Of a stretch of DNA of 64,000 nt, positions 16,531 through 25,614 are shown piece by piece. The stretch is taken from assembly GCF_029892155.1 (NCBI RefSeq), contig NZ_JARZAG010000004.1:344138-408137 (forward strand), given 5' to 3'. The stretch's first letter is position 1. The number at the start of each line of letters is the position of its first letter. A program made the translations under genes and the position numbers. The DNA comes from Kitasatospora sp. GAS204B. GTDB lineage: Bacteria > Actinomycetota > Actinomycetes > Streptomycetales > Streptomycetaceae. The notes below the pieces were generated by a model. It saw nothing but the letters and a program-made list of their open reading frames with translations. It searched no databases and was not told the DNA's origin.

Positions 16531-17469
16531 GTGTCCTGGAAGCCGCTTCGTACTCTGACCCCCCGGTCGGCCCTGCCCGCCATGGCCGTCCTGCTGGTGC
16601 TCGGCGCCGGCGCCGCCGCGCACGCCAACCGCCCGGTTCCGTTCGGCGACCAGGTGTCGGCACCCGGCAACGCCCAGGCCAGCCCGGTGGTCGCGCAGTC
16701 CGCCGCACCGGTCGTCCCGGACTTCCGGGTGGGCCCCGGCCTGGAGGCGTACGACCCGTCCAGCGGCGCGCTGCTCTGGTCCTACCGCCGGGACGGCGCC
16801 ACCGCGCTGCACGTCACGCCGTTCGGCCAGAGCGCCGTGGTGGTCTGGGACGACGGCATGGTCACCTCGGTGGAGATCGACAATCACCAGGTCCGCTGGC
16901 ACCGCTCCGTGCCGGGCCTGTCCGACTGGCTGCAGGGCGTCGGCGAGCCGGGCGCCGACCAGCGCACCGAGGCCCAGCGCGAGCAGCTCGAACTGCAGCG
17001 GGCCGCCGCCGCCGTGCAGGTGGCCAGCGAGCCCGAGCCCTGGGTCCAGGTGCTCACCCCGGGCCTGACCATGGGCTTCCGCGACCGTGACGGAGATCTC
17101 AGGTTCAACGCCCGCCCGCAGGACGGTTGCACCTACGACCCGTTGCGTGCGGTGGACACCGACATCGCGGTGCTGGTCCCGCGCAGCTGCACCGCCACCA
17201 CCGGCGCGGGCCACCAACTGCTGCCCGGGTCGATCACCGGCTTCCGGCTGGACGGTCACGGCTATGTGCTCAACGCCGGCCCCAAGGTGAAGATCACCAG
17301 GCTGGACGCCAAGCGGGTGCAGATCGACGACGGCCCGCTGGTCGGCAGCCGGGTCTTCGACACCGACCAGGGCGCCTCGGCGATCCCGTGCGACAGCCCC
17401 GAGGCACCCTTCGCGGCGGTCAAGCCGCAGGACGGCTGCCCGGTGGCGGCACCGGCCGCCGACCACTGA
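16531..17469 (+). CDS. exported PQQ-like beta-propeller repeat protein
   Basis: A 312-residue protein with an N-terminal hydrophobic segment (about residues 14-33) that is either an uncleaved anchor or a signal peptide. At least one clear PQQ/BamB-type blade follows: LEAYDPSSGALLWSYRRDG, then TSVEIDNHQVRWHR. Four cysteines in the second half could form disulfides outside the cell. The function is unknown; related Streptomyces proteins are annotated only as PQQ-binding-like. No operon partner is evident. Confidence 0.65.
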   Translation: MSWKPLRTLTPRSALPAMAVLLVLGAGAAAHANRPVPFGDQVSAPGNAQASPVVAQSAAPVVPDFRVGPGLEAYDPSSGALLWSYRRDGATALHVTPFGQSAVVVWDDGMVTSVEIDNHQVRWHRSVPGLSDWLQGVGEPGADQRTEAQREQLELQRAAAAVQVASEPEPWVQVLTPGLTMGFRDRDGDLRFNARPQDGCTYDPLRAVDTDIAVLVPRSCTATTGAGHQLLPGSITGFRLDGHGYVLNAGPKVKITRLDAKRVQIDDGPLVGSRVFDTDQGASAIPCDSPEAPFAAVKPQDGCPVAAPAADH

Positions 17470-17503
17470 CGGCCCCGGCCGGCCGGGCACCCGCGTTATA
17501 CCG

Positions 17504-17532
17504 CCGAGCATGCTCGGGGCGCCCGGTAGACT
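17504..17532 (+). promoter_or_regulatory. promoter with a perfect palindrome, leaderless start at 17540
   Basis: TAGACT at 17527-17532 lies 7 nt before the ATG at 17540. A perfect 14-bp palindrome CCGAGCATGCTCGG (17504-17517) covers the expected -35 region, so a dimeric regulator or sigma-factor competitor could bind there. Confidence 0.5.
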
Positions 17533-17539
17533 GGCCCGC

Positions 17540-17563
17540 ATGGCTGTTCTCCTCGGGCATTAG
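17540..17563 (+). CDS. possible leader peptide (MAVLLGH) of the ABC-F gene
   Basis: ATG-GCT-GTT-CTC-CTC-GGG-CAT-TAG encodes a 7-residue peptide. It has no RBS, but TAGACT sits 7 nt upstream, the leaderless spacing seen at other genes here. It precedes a GC-rich stem and the ABC-F gene, the arrangement of ribosome-mediated attenuators in front of antibiotic-resistance ABC-F genes. It is too short for composition tests, so this remains a hypothesis. Confidence 0.4.
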   Translation: MAVLLGH

Positions 17564-17585
17564 CGGCGGCAGCCGGTGAGGCTCC

Positions 17586-17628
17586 CGGTCCGCGCCCGTG
17601 CGTGCGGTCGGGTGCCGGCGCCGGACCG
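17586..17628 (+). promoter_or_regulatory. stem-loop in the ABC-F leader (attenuator candidate)
   Basis: CGGTCCGCGCC (17586-17596) pairs with 17617-17628 with one bulged base, giving an 11-bp stem around a 20-nt loop. It starts 22 nt after the mini-ORF stop and is about 95 nt before the ABC-F start. A second GC-rich self-complementary stretch follows around 17665-17700. Confidence 0.4.
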
Positions 17629-17721
17629 TCCAGCACGCCCTGACCCCCGCCGCACCCCCGTGCCCGGCCGCGCCGCGCTCCGCGCGCCCCGGGCCGCCCA
17701 GCTTCAGGAGTTCTCGCAGCC

Positions 17722-19320
<1,599 letters not shown>

Positions 19321-19697
19321 GCCCGCTGCTCATTTCGCCTTTCTGTCGCCCGTGATCGGTTCGCCGGTCGCGGGCGCTCGACTTCGGTAGACGCGCGCTC
19401 CTGCATCCAGCCGATGCCGTCTCATCAGGTGGACCCATTCGGGAATGTCGGCGGGAGAGATTCCGTTTTATTCGGATCCGTTCGTGTCGCCGCCCGGGCG
19501 GCCCTGCTGATCAGCTCTTTCGCCCCACCAGGCCGGATTCCGCCGGGGGCGCACACCCAGGGTGAGCGGCCCGACGCGCTCGGATCACGCCCCTGCTGGG
19601 CCCTTTTCGCCGGATGGACCTTGTCGAATGGGTGGCCAGGACGCTGGGGATGGGTGATCATGGGAATCTGACCGAGCACAGCTACGAGGAGGCACGG
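19321..19697 (+). other. 377-nt intergenic region between the ABC-F and HTH genes
   Basis: An open frame continues upstream of the HTH gene from 19614, but the conserved protein starts only at 19698, so I read this stretch as untranslated. It has a slight AT-rich patch near 19465-19490 (ATTCCGTTTTATTCGGAT, containing TCCG/CGGA arms). I see no clear terminator or RNA gene. Confidence 0.4.
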
Positions 19698-19931
19698 GTG
19701 GCCGAGACTCTGAAAAAGGGCAGCCGGGTGACTGGTGCCGCGCGTGAGAAGCTCGCGGCCGAGTTGAAGAAGAAGTACGACTCCGGAGCGAGCATTCGCG
19801 CGCTGGCGGAGGAGACCGGCCGCTCGTACGGCTTCGTGCACCGCATGCTGAGCGAGTCCGGAGTGAACCTCCGGGGTCGCGGTGGCGCCACGCGTGGAAA
19901 GGCCAAGGCTGCTGCGGCAGCCGGTTCCTGA
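19698..19931 (+). CDS. small helix-turn-helix protein conserved in Streptomycetaceae
   Basis: A 77-residue basic protein. After a Lys-rich start (MAETLKKGSRVTGAAREKLAAELKKKYD) comes a compact HTH: SIRALAEETGRSYGFVHRMLSESGV. The tail is Gly/Arg/Lys-rich (RGRGGATRGKAKAAAAAGS) and could contact DNA non-specifically. I prefer GTG 19698 because GAGGAGG (19686-19692) sits just upstream and the conserved N-terminus begins there. Target and function are unknown. It is highly conserved in the family, which suggests a housekeeping DNA-binding role. Confidence 0.85.
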   Translation: MAETLKKGSRVTGAAREKLAAELKKKYDSGASIRALAEETGRSYGFVHRMLSESGVNLRGRGGATRGKAKAAAAAGS

Positions 19932-20004
19932 CTGGCCGTCAGGTCAGGTGCCGCGTTCTCTCCGGTCAGCCGGTGGCCGGGTGGCATCAGGTTCCGACAG
20001 TCCG

Positions 20005-20028
20005 TCAGTACGCCCTATCAGTACGCCC
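20005..20028 (+). repeat. 11-bp direct repeat upstream of the enoyl-CoA hydratase gene
   Basis: TCAGTACGCCC occurs at 20005-20015 and again at 20018-20028, a 13-bp period. It lies about 200 nt before the start of the enoyl-CoA hydratase gene. Confidence 0.6.
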
Positions 20029-20229
20029 GACGCATCGGCGACCGTGACAGGTACCTTCCCCCAGCCTCCGGCCGGGAGGGGCCCCATGGCCGCCGATCGT
20101 CATGTCCGCACGCAGGGTGAAGCTCGGCCGGAGCCACGGCGGTACCCAAGGCTCGGACAATAAGTTACTCTCCGGTAGACCCAGTGGGCAGTGCGCTGGA
20201 GCCTGTCCCGACCCTCGCCGGAGGTGCCC

Positions 20230-21042
20230 ATGACCGCGCCCGTCCCCACCCCTGACCACTCGGCCGCGTGGCAGGAGGCCGGCGTCCGACTCGACGTCGA
20301 GGGCGAGTTCGCGACGGTCACGCTCTGCCACCCCGGGCGCCGCAACGCGCAGACGCCCGCGATGTGGCGGGCGCTGGCCGCCATCGGCCGTGAGCTGCCC
20401 GCGACGGTCCGGGTGGTGGTGCTGCGGGCCGAGGGCGTCTCCTTCTCGGCCGGCCTCGACCGGGCCATGTTCACTCCGGAGGGGATCCCCGGAGAGCCGA
20501 ACTTCCTGTCGCTGGCCGCCTCCTCGGACAAGGAGCTGGACGAGGCGATCGCCGGCTACCAGGAGGCGTTCACCTGGTGGCGGCGTCCCGACCTGATCAG
20601 CATCGCGCTGGTGCAGGGCCACGCGGTCGGCGCCGGGTTCCAGCTCGCGCTCTCCTGCGACCTGCGGATCTGCGCCGAGGACGCCCAGTTCGCGATGCGC
20701 GAGACCTCGCTCGGCCTGGTCCCCGACCTGGCCGGCACCAAGCCGCTGACCGACCTGGTCGGCTACGCCCGCGCGCTGGAGATCTGCGCCACCGGCCGCT
20801 GGGTGCACGCGGCGGAGGCCGCCGCGACCGGGCTGGCCAACCTGGTGGTGCCCAGTGCCGAGCAGCTGGACGAGGCCGCCCGCGACCTGGTCGCCGCGCT
20901 GCTTGCCGCGCCGCGCGCCGCGGTGATCGAGACCAAGGCCCTGCTGGCCGGCGCCGGCGACCGCTCCTACGAGGAGCAGCGCGCCGCCGAGCGGGGCGCC
21001 CAGGCGCGCCGGCTGCGGGACCTGGCGGGGATCGGCGACTGA
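20230..21042 (+). CDS. enoyl-CoA hydratase/isomerase family protein
   Basis: A 270-residue crotonase-fold protein. The oxyanion-hole segments are VVVLRAEGVSFSAGLDRAMF and ALVQGHAVGAGFQLALSCDLRICAEDAQFAMRETSLGLVPD. A Glu sits in METSLGLVPD-like position (RETSLGLVPD), where hydratases often carry a catalytic Glu. It would act on an acyl-CoA double bond, in fatty acid or branched-chain degradation. The ATG at 20230 follows GGAGG (20220-20224). It is monocistronic and closed by a strong terminator. Confidence 0.9.
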   Translation: MTAPVPTPDHSAAWQEAGVRLDVEGEFATVTLCHPGRRNAQTPAMWRALAAIGRELPATVRVVVLRAEGVSFSAGLDRAMFTPEGIPGEPNFLSLAASSDKELDEAIAGYQEAFTWWRRPDLISIALVQGHAVGAGFQLALSCDLRICAEDAQFAMRETSLGLVPDLAGTKPLTDLVGYARALEICATGRWVHAAEAAATGLANLVVPSAEQLDEAARDLVAALLAAPRAAVIETKALLAGAGDRSYEEQRAAERGAQARRLRDLAGIGD

Positions 21043-21065
21043 CGCGCCCTGGGCGACACGGTCCG

Positions 21066-21110
21066 GGCGGGGTCCGGCTCTCGGAGGGGGAGAGCCGGAC
21101 CCCGCCTTTT
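21066..21110 (+). terminator. intrinsic terminator, 17-bp perfect stem with U tail
   Basis: GGCGGGGTCCGGCTCTC (21066-21082) pairs perfectly with 21090-21106 around a 7-nt loop, followed by TTTT (21107-21110). It ends the enoyl-CoA hydratase transcript. Confidence 0.95.
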
Positions 21111-21157
21111 CCATGTCCGTGACCAGGGGGACTCCAGGGGCGAGTTTCGTGGCGGAA

Positions 21158-21187
21158 TGTCACAGTTGGGGCAGATTGCGGTATAGC
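21158..21187 (+). promoter_or_regulatory. candidate promoter of the Asp23 operon
   Basis: TGTCAC (21158-21163) and TATAGC (21182-21187) are 18 nt apart. This is a plausible promoter 28 nt before the Asp23 start codon. The sigma class cannot be assigned by eye. Confidence 0.35.
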
Positions 21188-21214
21188 TGGAGACGTCCTT
21201 CAGGAGGCACCCCC

Positions 21215-21700
21215 ATGCCCGAGACCCCCAAGCCGTCCGACCTGAGCAAGTCCGGCCCATCGCACGGCGAGGCGCACACCGGCCCGCCCCTCGAGGAGCG
21301 CGGGCGAACCGCACTGGCCGATGGTGTGGTGGAGAAGATCGCCGGGATGGCGGCCCGTGAGGTCCCCGGCATCCACGCGCTCGGCTCAGGTCTGGCCAGG
21401 ACCTTCGGCGCGATGCGGGACCGGGTGCCCGGCGGACGGTCCAGCATCTCGCGCGGCATCAAGGCCGAGGTCGGCGAGAAGCAGACCGCGATCGACATCG
21501 CGCTGGTGGTCGAGTACGGGGTGGTGATCCCGGAGCTCGCGGCGACCGTGCGACGCAACATCATCCTCTCGGTCGAGCGGATGACCGGCCTGGAGGTGGT
21601 CGAGGTGAACATCGCCGTCAACGACGTGCACCTGCCCGACGAACCGGACGAGGAGGAGGAGCTGTCCTCCTCCTCGGACCGGCGCTCCCGGGTCCAGTAG
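21215..21700 (+). CDS. Asp23/Gls24 family envelope stress protein
   Basis: A 161-residue protein with the Asp23 domain from about residue 35: TALADGVVEKIAGMAAREVPGIHALG, then IDIALVVEYGVVIPELAATVRRNIILSVERMTGLEVVEVNIAVNDVHLPDE. The ends are acidic. Asp23 proteins sit under the membrane, tethered by AmaP, and respond to cell-envelope stress. The ATG at 21215 has AGGAGG at 21202-21207. It is the first gene of a five-gene operon that ends with the AmaP-like gene. Confidence 0.93.
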   Translation: MPETPKPSDLSKSGPSHGEAHTGPPLEERGRTALADGVVEKIAGMAAREVPGIHALGSGLARTFGAMRDRVPGGRSSISRGIKAEVGEKQTAIDIALVVEYGVVIPELAATVRRNIILSVERMTGLEVVEVNIAVNDVHLPDEPDEEEELSSSSDRRSRVQ

Positions 21701-21781
21701 TCCCCACCGAGTCCGCAGCGAACTGCGCAGCGCGGCCCGCATCGCACTCCGCCTGGAGTTACTCCGTTTGGGAGCTCAACG

Positions 21782-21973
21782 ATGAATCTCGCCCTGATCG
21801 GCATGGTGGCCGGGATGGCCCTGGGCTTCGCCGGCTACTTCGGCGGGTTCGCGGCCTTCCTGCTGGTCGCGGTGCTCGGAGTGGTCGGCTTCGTGGCCGG
21901 CCGGGTCCTCGAGGGCGACATCGATCTGCGCGATCTCGGTGACCTGCTGCGCGGCCGCGACCGGCGCCGGTGA
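21782..21973 (+). CDS. small membrane protein, DUF2273-like
   Basis: A 63-residue protein with one or two hydrophobic helices (about residues 4-42) followed by a charged tail ending DLLRGRDRRR. Small DUF2273-type proteins are regular members of Asp23/AmaP operons and probably help anchor the complex to the membrane. A GGGAG stretch (21770-21774) precedes the ATG. Its TGA overlaps the next gene's GTG. Confidence 0.8.
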   Translation: MNLALIGMVAGMALGFAGYFGGFAAFLLVAVLGVVGFVAGRVLEGDIDLRDLGDLLRGRDRRR

Positions 21974-22377
21974 GGGGCGGCGGCGCGGCCCGGGGCTTCG
22001 CGGCGGAGCCGGGCTGGGGGCGGGACACCGGGCGCGGCACGCCGCCCGCGCAGCGCGGGCGGCTGGGGATCGCCGATCGGGTGCTGGTCCGGATCGCCGA
22101 GCTGGCCGCGCGCGACGCGCTGGGGCCCGACCGGGTCGGTGAGCTGCCCCGGGTGGAGGTGGCCGTCACCCAGGGGGTCGCCCAGGTGCGGGTGGGGGTG
22201 GAGCTGCCGTTCCCGGCCGACCTCGGCCGGTGGGCGGCGGCGGTGCGGGCGGCGGTGGCCGAGCGGGTCGGTGGGCTGACCGGGATCCCGGTGCGCGAGG
22301 TGCTGGTGGTGGTGGAGCGGCTGCACCCGGTGGGGCTCGGGGACGAGGCGCCGTCGGACGGAGCCGCTGATGAGTGA
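21970..22377 (+). CDS. second Asp23-like protein
   Basis: A 135-residue protein. After a Gly/Arg-rich start, LGIADRVLVRIAELAARDALG and VEVAVTQGVAQVRVGVELPFPADLGRWAAAVRAAVAERVGGLTGIPVREVLVVVERL reproduce the Asp23 domain in shortened form. It is more divergent than the first copy. The GTG at 21970 overlaps the upstream stop, and its stop overlaps the next start, so all are coupled. It may form hetero-oligomers with the first Asp23 protein. Confidence 0.8.
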   Translation: MRGGGAARGFAAEPGWGRDTGRGTPPAQRGRLGIADRVLVRIAELAARDALGPDRVGELPRVEVAVTQGVAQVRVGVELPFPADLGRWAAAVRAAVAERVGGLTGIPVREVLVVVERLHPVGLGDEAPSDGAADE

Positions 22378-22933
22378 GGCCGGACAGGTGAGCCCGGGCG
22401 GGCCCGGCTTCCGGGTGCCCCGCTCGCCGCGGACCAGGGCGGCGGCGCTGGTGGCGGGCGTGCTGCTGGCCGGGGCGGGACTGCTGTTCTACGACGCCGC
22501 CTCGCGCTGGGCCGGGCACCGGACCGGCAGTTGGCGCCGCTGGCTGGCCGATCAGCTCGACTCGCGGCAACTGGACACCGGGTGGGTGCTGGCCGGGGCG
22601 GTGCTGGTGGGACTGCTCGGCTGCTGGCTCTGCGTGCTCGCCGTCGCCTCGGGCGCGGGGCGTTGGCTGGTGCTGCGGCAGGCTCCCGGGACGGTGGTCG
22701 ACCGGCACGGGGTGGCCGCGCTGCTGGAGACCAGGGCGCTGGAGCTGCCGATGGTGGCGTCCGCCCGGGTGCGGGTCGGGCGGCGGCGGGCACGGGTGAC
22801 CATCCACGGCAGCGCCGATCTGGCGCGGGCCGAAGCGGTGCTGGGGGCGGAGCTGGCCCGGCTGGGTCTGCTGCGCGCACCTGTGCTGCGGGTGCGCGGG
22901 CGGCCGGCCAAGCACCGTCCGCCGATGCACTGA
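22370..22933 (+). CDS. DUF6286-like membrane protein of the Asp23 operon
   Basis: A 187-residue protein with two membrane helices (about residues 24-44 and 70-95), then a cytoplasmic alpha/beta domain with RLVLRQAPGTVVDRHGVAALLETRALELPMVASARVRVGRRRARVTIHGSA-like organisation (WLVLRQAPGTVV in the actual sequence). This resembles the C-terminal part of AmaP. Its place in the operon supports a role in the Asp23 membrane complex. The start ATG 22370 overlaps the previous gene by 8 nt. Confidence 0.7.
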   Translation: MSEAGQVSPGGPGFRVPRSPRTRAAALVAGVLLAGAGLLFYDAASRWAGHRTGSWRRWLADQLDSRQLDTGWVLAGAVLVGLLGCWLCVLAVASGAGRWLVLRQAPGTVVDRHGVAALLETRALELPMVASARVRVGRRRARVTIHGSADLARAEAVLGAELARLGLLRAPVLRVRGRPAKHRPPMH

Positions 22934-22978
22934 CCGCCGCCTGACCCCCGGACCGAGGCTGAGAGGAGGTGACCCGCG

Positions 22979-23716
22979 GTGAGTCGAGCCACCGTCAACC
23001 GGCTGCTGCTCGGGCTGATCGGGGTGCTGCTGGTGCTGGGCGCGCTGCTGGTGCTGGCCGGCGGGCTGGACGTGTACCGGCACCTGGGCGTGACGCCGCC
23101 CGGTTGGTGGCCGCTGACCTCACCCCACCAGCCCGTGCTGAGCACCGCCTCGCGCACCCGCTGGCGGGATCGGGGTTGGTGGTGGCCGGCGGTCGTCGCG
23201 GGGCTGGCGGCGCTGGTGCTGCTGGCACTCTGGTGGCTGCTCGCCCAGCTGCGGCGGCCGACCCCGACCGAGCTGGAGCTGCCCGCGGTGGCCGGTCCTG
23301 GCCTGCGGGTGCGGCTGCGCGGGACGGCGCTGGCGGAGGCCGTCCAGGGTGCCTCGCTGGGGCTGCCCGAGGTCACGGCGGCTCGGGTGCTGCTGCTCGG
23401 CCGGGGCCGGCGGTTGCGGCTGCAGGCGATCCTGCTGCTGGAGCCGGGCGCGGGGGTGGCGGCCGCGGTCGAGGCCTTCCGGGCCGGCCCGGCCGCGCAC
23501 GCGGCGGCGGCCGTGGGGCGCACCGGGGAGCAGCTGCCGCTGGACCTGCGGGTGCAGGTCGCCCGGAGCCCGGCCCCGCAGCACCCCCGGCAGCAGCGCC
23601 GCCGGGCCCGCCGGGCGGCCCGGGTCAGCTGCCCCGGGCCGCCCGGCGGCCGGAGCAGCCGTCAGAAGGTGTGCAGGGCGCCGCCGTCGACGGGGATCAT
23701 CAGGCCGGTGAGGTAG
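22979..23716 (+). CDS. AmaP-like alkaline-shock membrane anchor protein
   Basis: A 245-residue protein with TM1 (about residues 8-28), an outside loop with PPGWWPLTSPHQPVLST, TM2 (about 67-87) and a cytoplasmic Asp23-binding-like domain (LRVRLRGTALAEAVQGASLGLPEVTAARVLLLGRGRRLRLQ). The basic C-terminal tail (PRQQRRRARRAAR) is usual. The last ~18 codons overlap the opposing SDR gene by 55 nt, an unusually long convergent overlap. GAGGAGG at 22962-22968 gives a strong RBS for the GTG start. Confidence 0.8.
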   Translation: MSRATVNRLLLGLIGVLLVLGALLVLAGGLDVYRHLGVTPPGWWPLTSPHQPVLSTASRTRWRDRGWWWPAVVAGLAALVLLALWWLLAQLRRPTPTELELPAVAGPGLRVRLRGTALAEAVQGASLGLPEVTAARVLLLGRGRRLRLQAILLLEPGAGVAAAVEAFRAGPAAHAAAAVGRTGEQLPLDLRVQVARSPAPQHPRQQRRRARRAARVSCPGPPGGRSSRQKVCRAPPSTGIIRPVR

Positions 23717-24423
23717 GAGGCGGCCGGGGAGAGGGCGAAGGCGGCGACCTTGCCGAACTCCTCGGGGGTGCCGTAGCGGCCGAGCGGGATCCGGGCGCCC
23801 GCGGCGGCCCGGGCGGCCTCGGGGTCGGGTGCGAGCGCGTCGAGTTCGCGCACCCGGTCGGTGTCGATCCGGGCGGGCAGCAGGCCCAGCACCCGGATGC
23901 CACGCGGGCCGAGCTCGCCGGCCAGCGCCTTGGCGGCCATCGCGAGGCCCGGGCGCAGGCCGTTGGAGATGCCCAGCCCCGGGATCGGCTCGCGCACCGA
24001 GCTGGAGAGCACGAAGGCGATCACGCCGCCCTCGGTGAACGCCGCGGCCGCCGCGCGGGCCAGCCGCAGCGCGCCGAGGAAGACCGTCTCGAAGGAGTCG
24101 CGCCAGTCCTGGTCGTCCGTCCCGAGCACCGATCCGGCGGGCGGGCCGCCGACGCTGATCAGGATGCCGTCCAGGCGGCCGAAGCGGGTGACGGCGGTGG
24201 TGACGATCCGTTCGGCGGCTTCGGCGTCGGCGTTGTCGCCGACCAGGCCGACGGCGGCCGGCTCGCCGCCGAGGGAGTCGACGGCGGCGTCCAGGCTCTG
24301 CTGCTGACGGCCGGTCAGCAGCACCTTGGCGCCGTCGGCGGTCAGCTCACGGGCGGCGGCGAAGCCGAGTCCGCGGCTGGCGCCGGTGACCACGTACACC
24401 TTGTCGTGCAATCCGAGATCCAT
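23662..24423 (-). CDS. SDR-family oxidoreductase, atypical active site
   Basis: A 253-residue Rossmann-fold protein. The NAD(P)-binding loop is VVTGASRGLGFA (residues about 11-22), with NADAEAAERI and ILISVGGPPAGS downstream, and it ends LTGLMIPVDGGALHTF. The usual catalytic YxxxK is absent: after SSSVREP the sequence runs GISNGLRPGLAMAAKALAGELGPRGIRV, so Tyr is missing although Ser and a Lys remain. Such 'NxLRP' SDRs form a known divergent group of unknown chemistry. Upstream CAGGAT lies 6 nt before the ATG, a weak leaderless signal. Confidence 0.85.
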   Translation of the reverse strand: MDLGLHDKVYVVTGASRGLGFAAARELTADGAKVLLTGRQQQSLDAAVDSLGGEPAAVGLVGDNADAEAAERIVTTAVTRFGRLDGILISVGGPPAGSVLGTDDQDWRDSFETVFLGALRLARAAAAAFTEGGVIAFVLSSSVREPIPGLGISNGLRPGLAMAAKALAGELGPRGIRVLGLLPARIDTDRVRELDALAPDPEAARAAAGARIPLGRYGTPEEFGKVAAFALSPAASYLTGLMIPVDGGALHTF

Positions 24424-24457
24424 GGGCCCATCCTGCCGCAGCGGCGGGCGGGGCGGC

Positions 24458-25450
24458 TCAGCTGCCCGGGTGCACTGCCACGTCGGCGAGCAGCTGCAGG
24501 AACGCGTCCTCGCCCATCGTCGGGGTGCCCAGCTCGCGGGCCTTGCGGGCCTTGCCGCTCCAGCTGCCCGGCTCGTTGGTGACCAGCAGGCTGGTGAGCC
24601 GGCTGACCGAGCTCGCGATGTGCAGGCCCGCCGCGATCGCGCGGTCCTCCAGCAACTCCCGGTCGGTGGCGGTGTCGCCGGTGATCGCCACCCGCATGCC
24701 CTGGATCAGCGGGCCGCCCTCCCGCCAGCGCCCCGGGTTCGGGTACGGGCAGGCCGGGCGCTTGCGGCCGGGCCGGTAGGAGGTGGCGCCCCAGGAGCCG
24801 CGGGCGGGCGAGGCGGACACGGTCTGGCCGTCCTCGCCGAGGTCGGTGACCGCCACGCAGGTGGTCAGCGGGAGCGGCACGCCGCCGCTGCGGGCCAGGT
24901 GCAGGCTGGGGCGGAACGCCTCGGCGAGCACCCGGGCGTCGTCCAGCGCGTTGTGCGCGTGGCGCTGCTGGACGCCGAAGTAGTCGGCCAGCGTGGAGAG
25001 CTTGCCGTTGGCCAGCGGCAGGCCGAGGTCGCGGGAGAGGACCATGGTGCACAGCCGCTGCTCCACCGGCGCGCGAAGCCCGGCGCGGGAGAACTCACGG
25101 GAGATCATGTTCCAGTCGAAGAGCGCGTTGTGGGCCACCATCACCCGGTCGCGCAGCCGTTCGGCCAGCTCCTCGGCGATCTGCGGGAAGGTCGGCGCGT
25201 CGGCCAGCATCACGCTGGTCAGGCCGTGGATCCAGACCGGCCCTGGATCGCGCTCGGGGTTGACCAGGGTGTACCAGTGGTCGACCATCTCGCCGTCGGC
25301 GTCCAGCCGGTAGACGCCCGCCGAGATCACCCGGTCGGTGCGGCCCAGGCCCGTGGTCTCCACGTCGACCACCGCATAGCCCGCGGAGCCTTCGGATGCA
25401 CCGGTGCGCTGCGTGGGGATCGGGCGAGCCGTGGGCTGGAGCGCATGCAT
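24458..25450 (-). CDS. DnaQ-like 3'-5' exonuclease with C-terminal BRCT domain
   Basis: A 330-residue protein. The N-terminal DEDDh exonuclease carries D29/E31 (VVDVETTGLG), D112 (AHNALFDWN) and H166/D171 (AHNALDDARV). The C-terminal 85 residues (GMRVAITGDTATDRELLEDRAIAAGLHIASSVSRLTSLLVTNEP) form a BRCT domain, as in other actinobacterial exonuclease-BRCT proteins. It probably trims DNA ends in repair. I start it at ATG 25450 (MHALQP), with TAAGCT 8 nt upstream and no RBS. The frame is open further upstream but not conserved-looking. Confidence 0.88.
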   Translation of the reverse strand: MHALQPTARPIPTQRTGASEGSAGYAVVDVETTGLGRTDRVISAGVYRLDADGEMVDHWYTLVNPERDPGPVWIHGLTSVMLADAPTFPQIAEELAERLRDRVMVAHNALFDWNMISREFSRAGLRAPVEQRLCTMVLSRDLGLPLANGKLSTLADYFGVQQRHAHNALDDARVLAEAFRPSLHLARSGGVPLPLTTCVAVTDLGEDGQTVSASPARGSWGATSYRPGRKRPACPYPNPGRWREGGPLIQGMRVAITGDTATDRELLEDRAIAAGLHIASSVSRLTSLLVTNEPGSWSGKARKARELGTPTMGEDAFLQLLADVAVHPGS

Positions 25451-25614
25451 GGTGCACCAGCTTAAGGGGCGGTGCCCTCGACGGATGACGGAACTCCTCG
25501 GCACGCCGGGCGATGCGGCGTGGATCACGTTGAAGCGGACCGCGGAATAGAGTGGCAGGTGGGGCGGGTCGTACAGCTGGACGAATTTCCATCAGGTACC
25601 CGAAGGGCATCACC

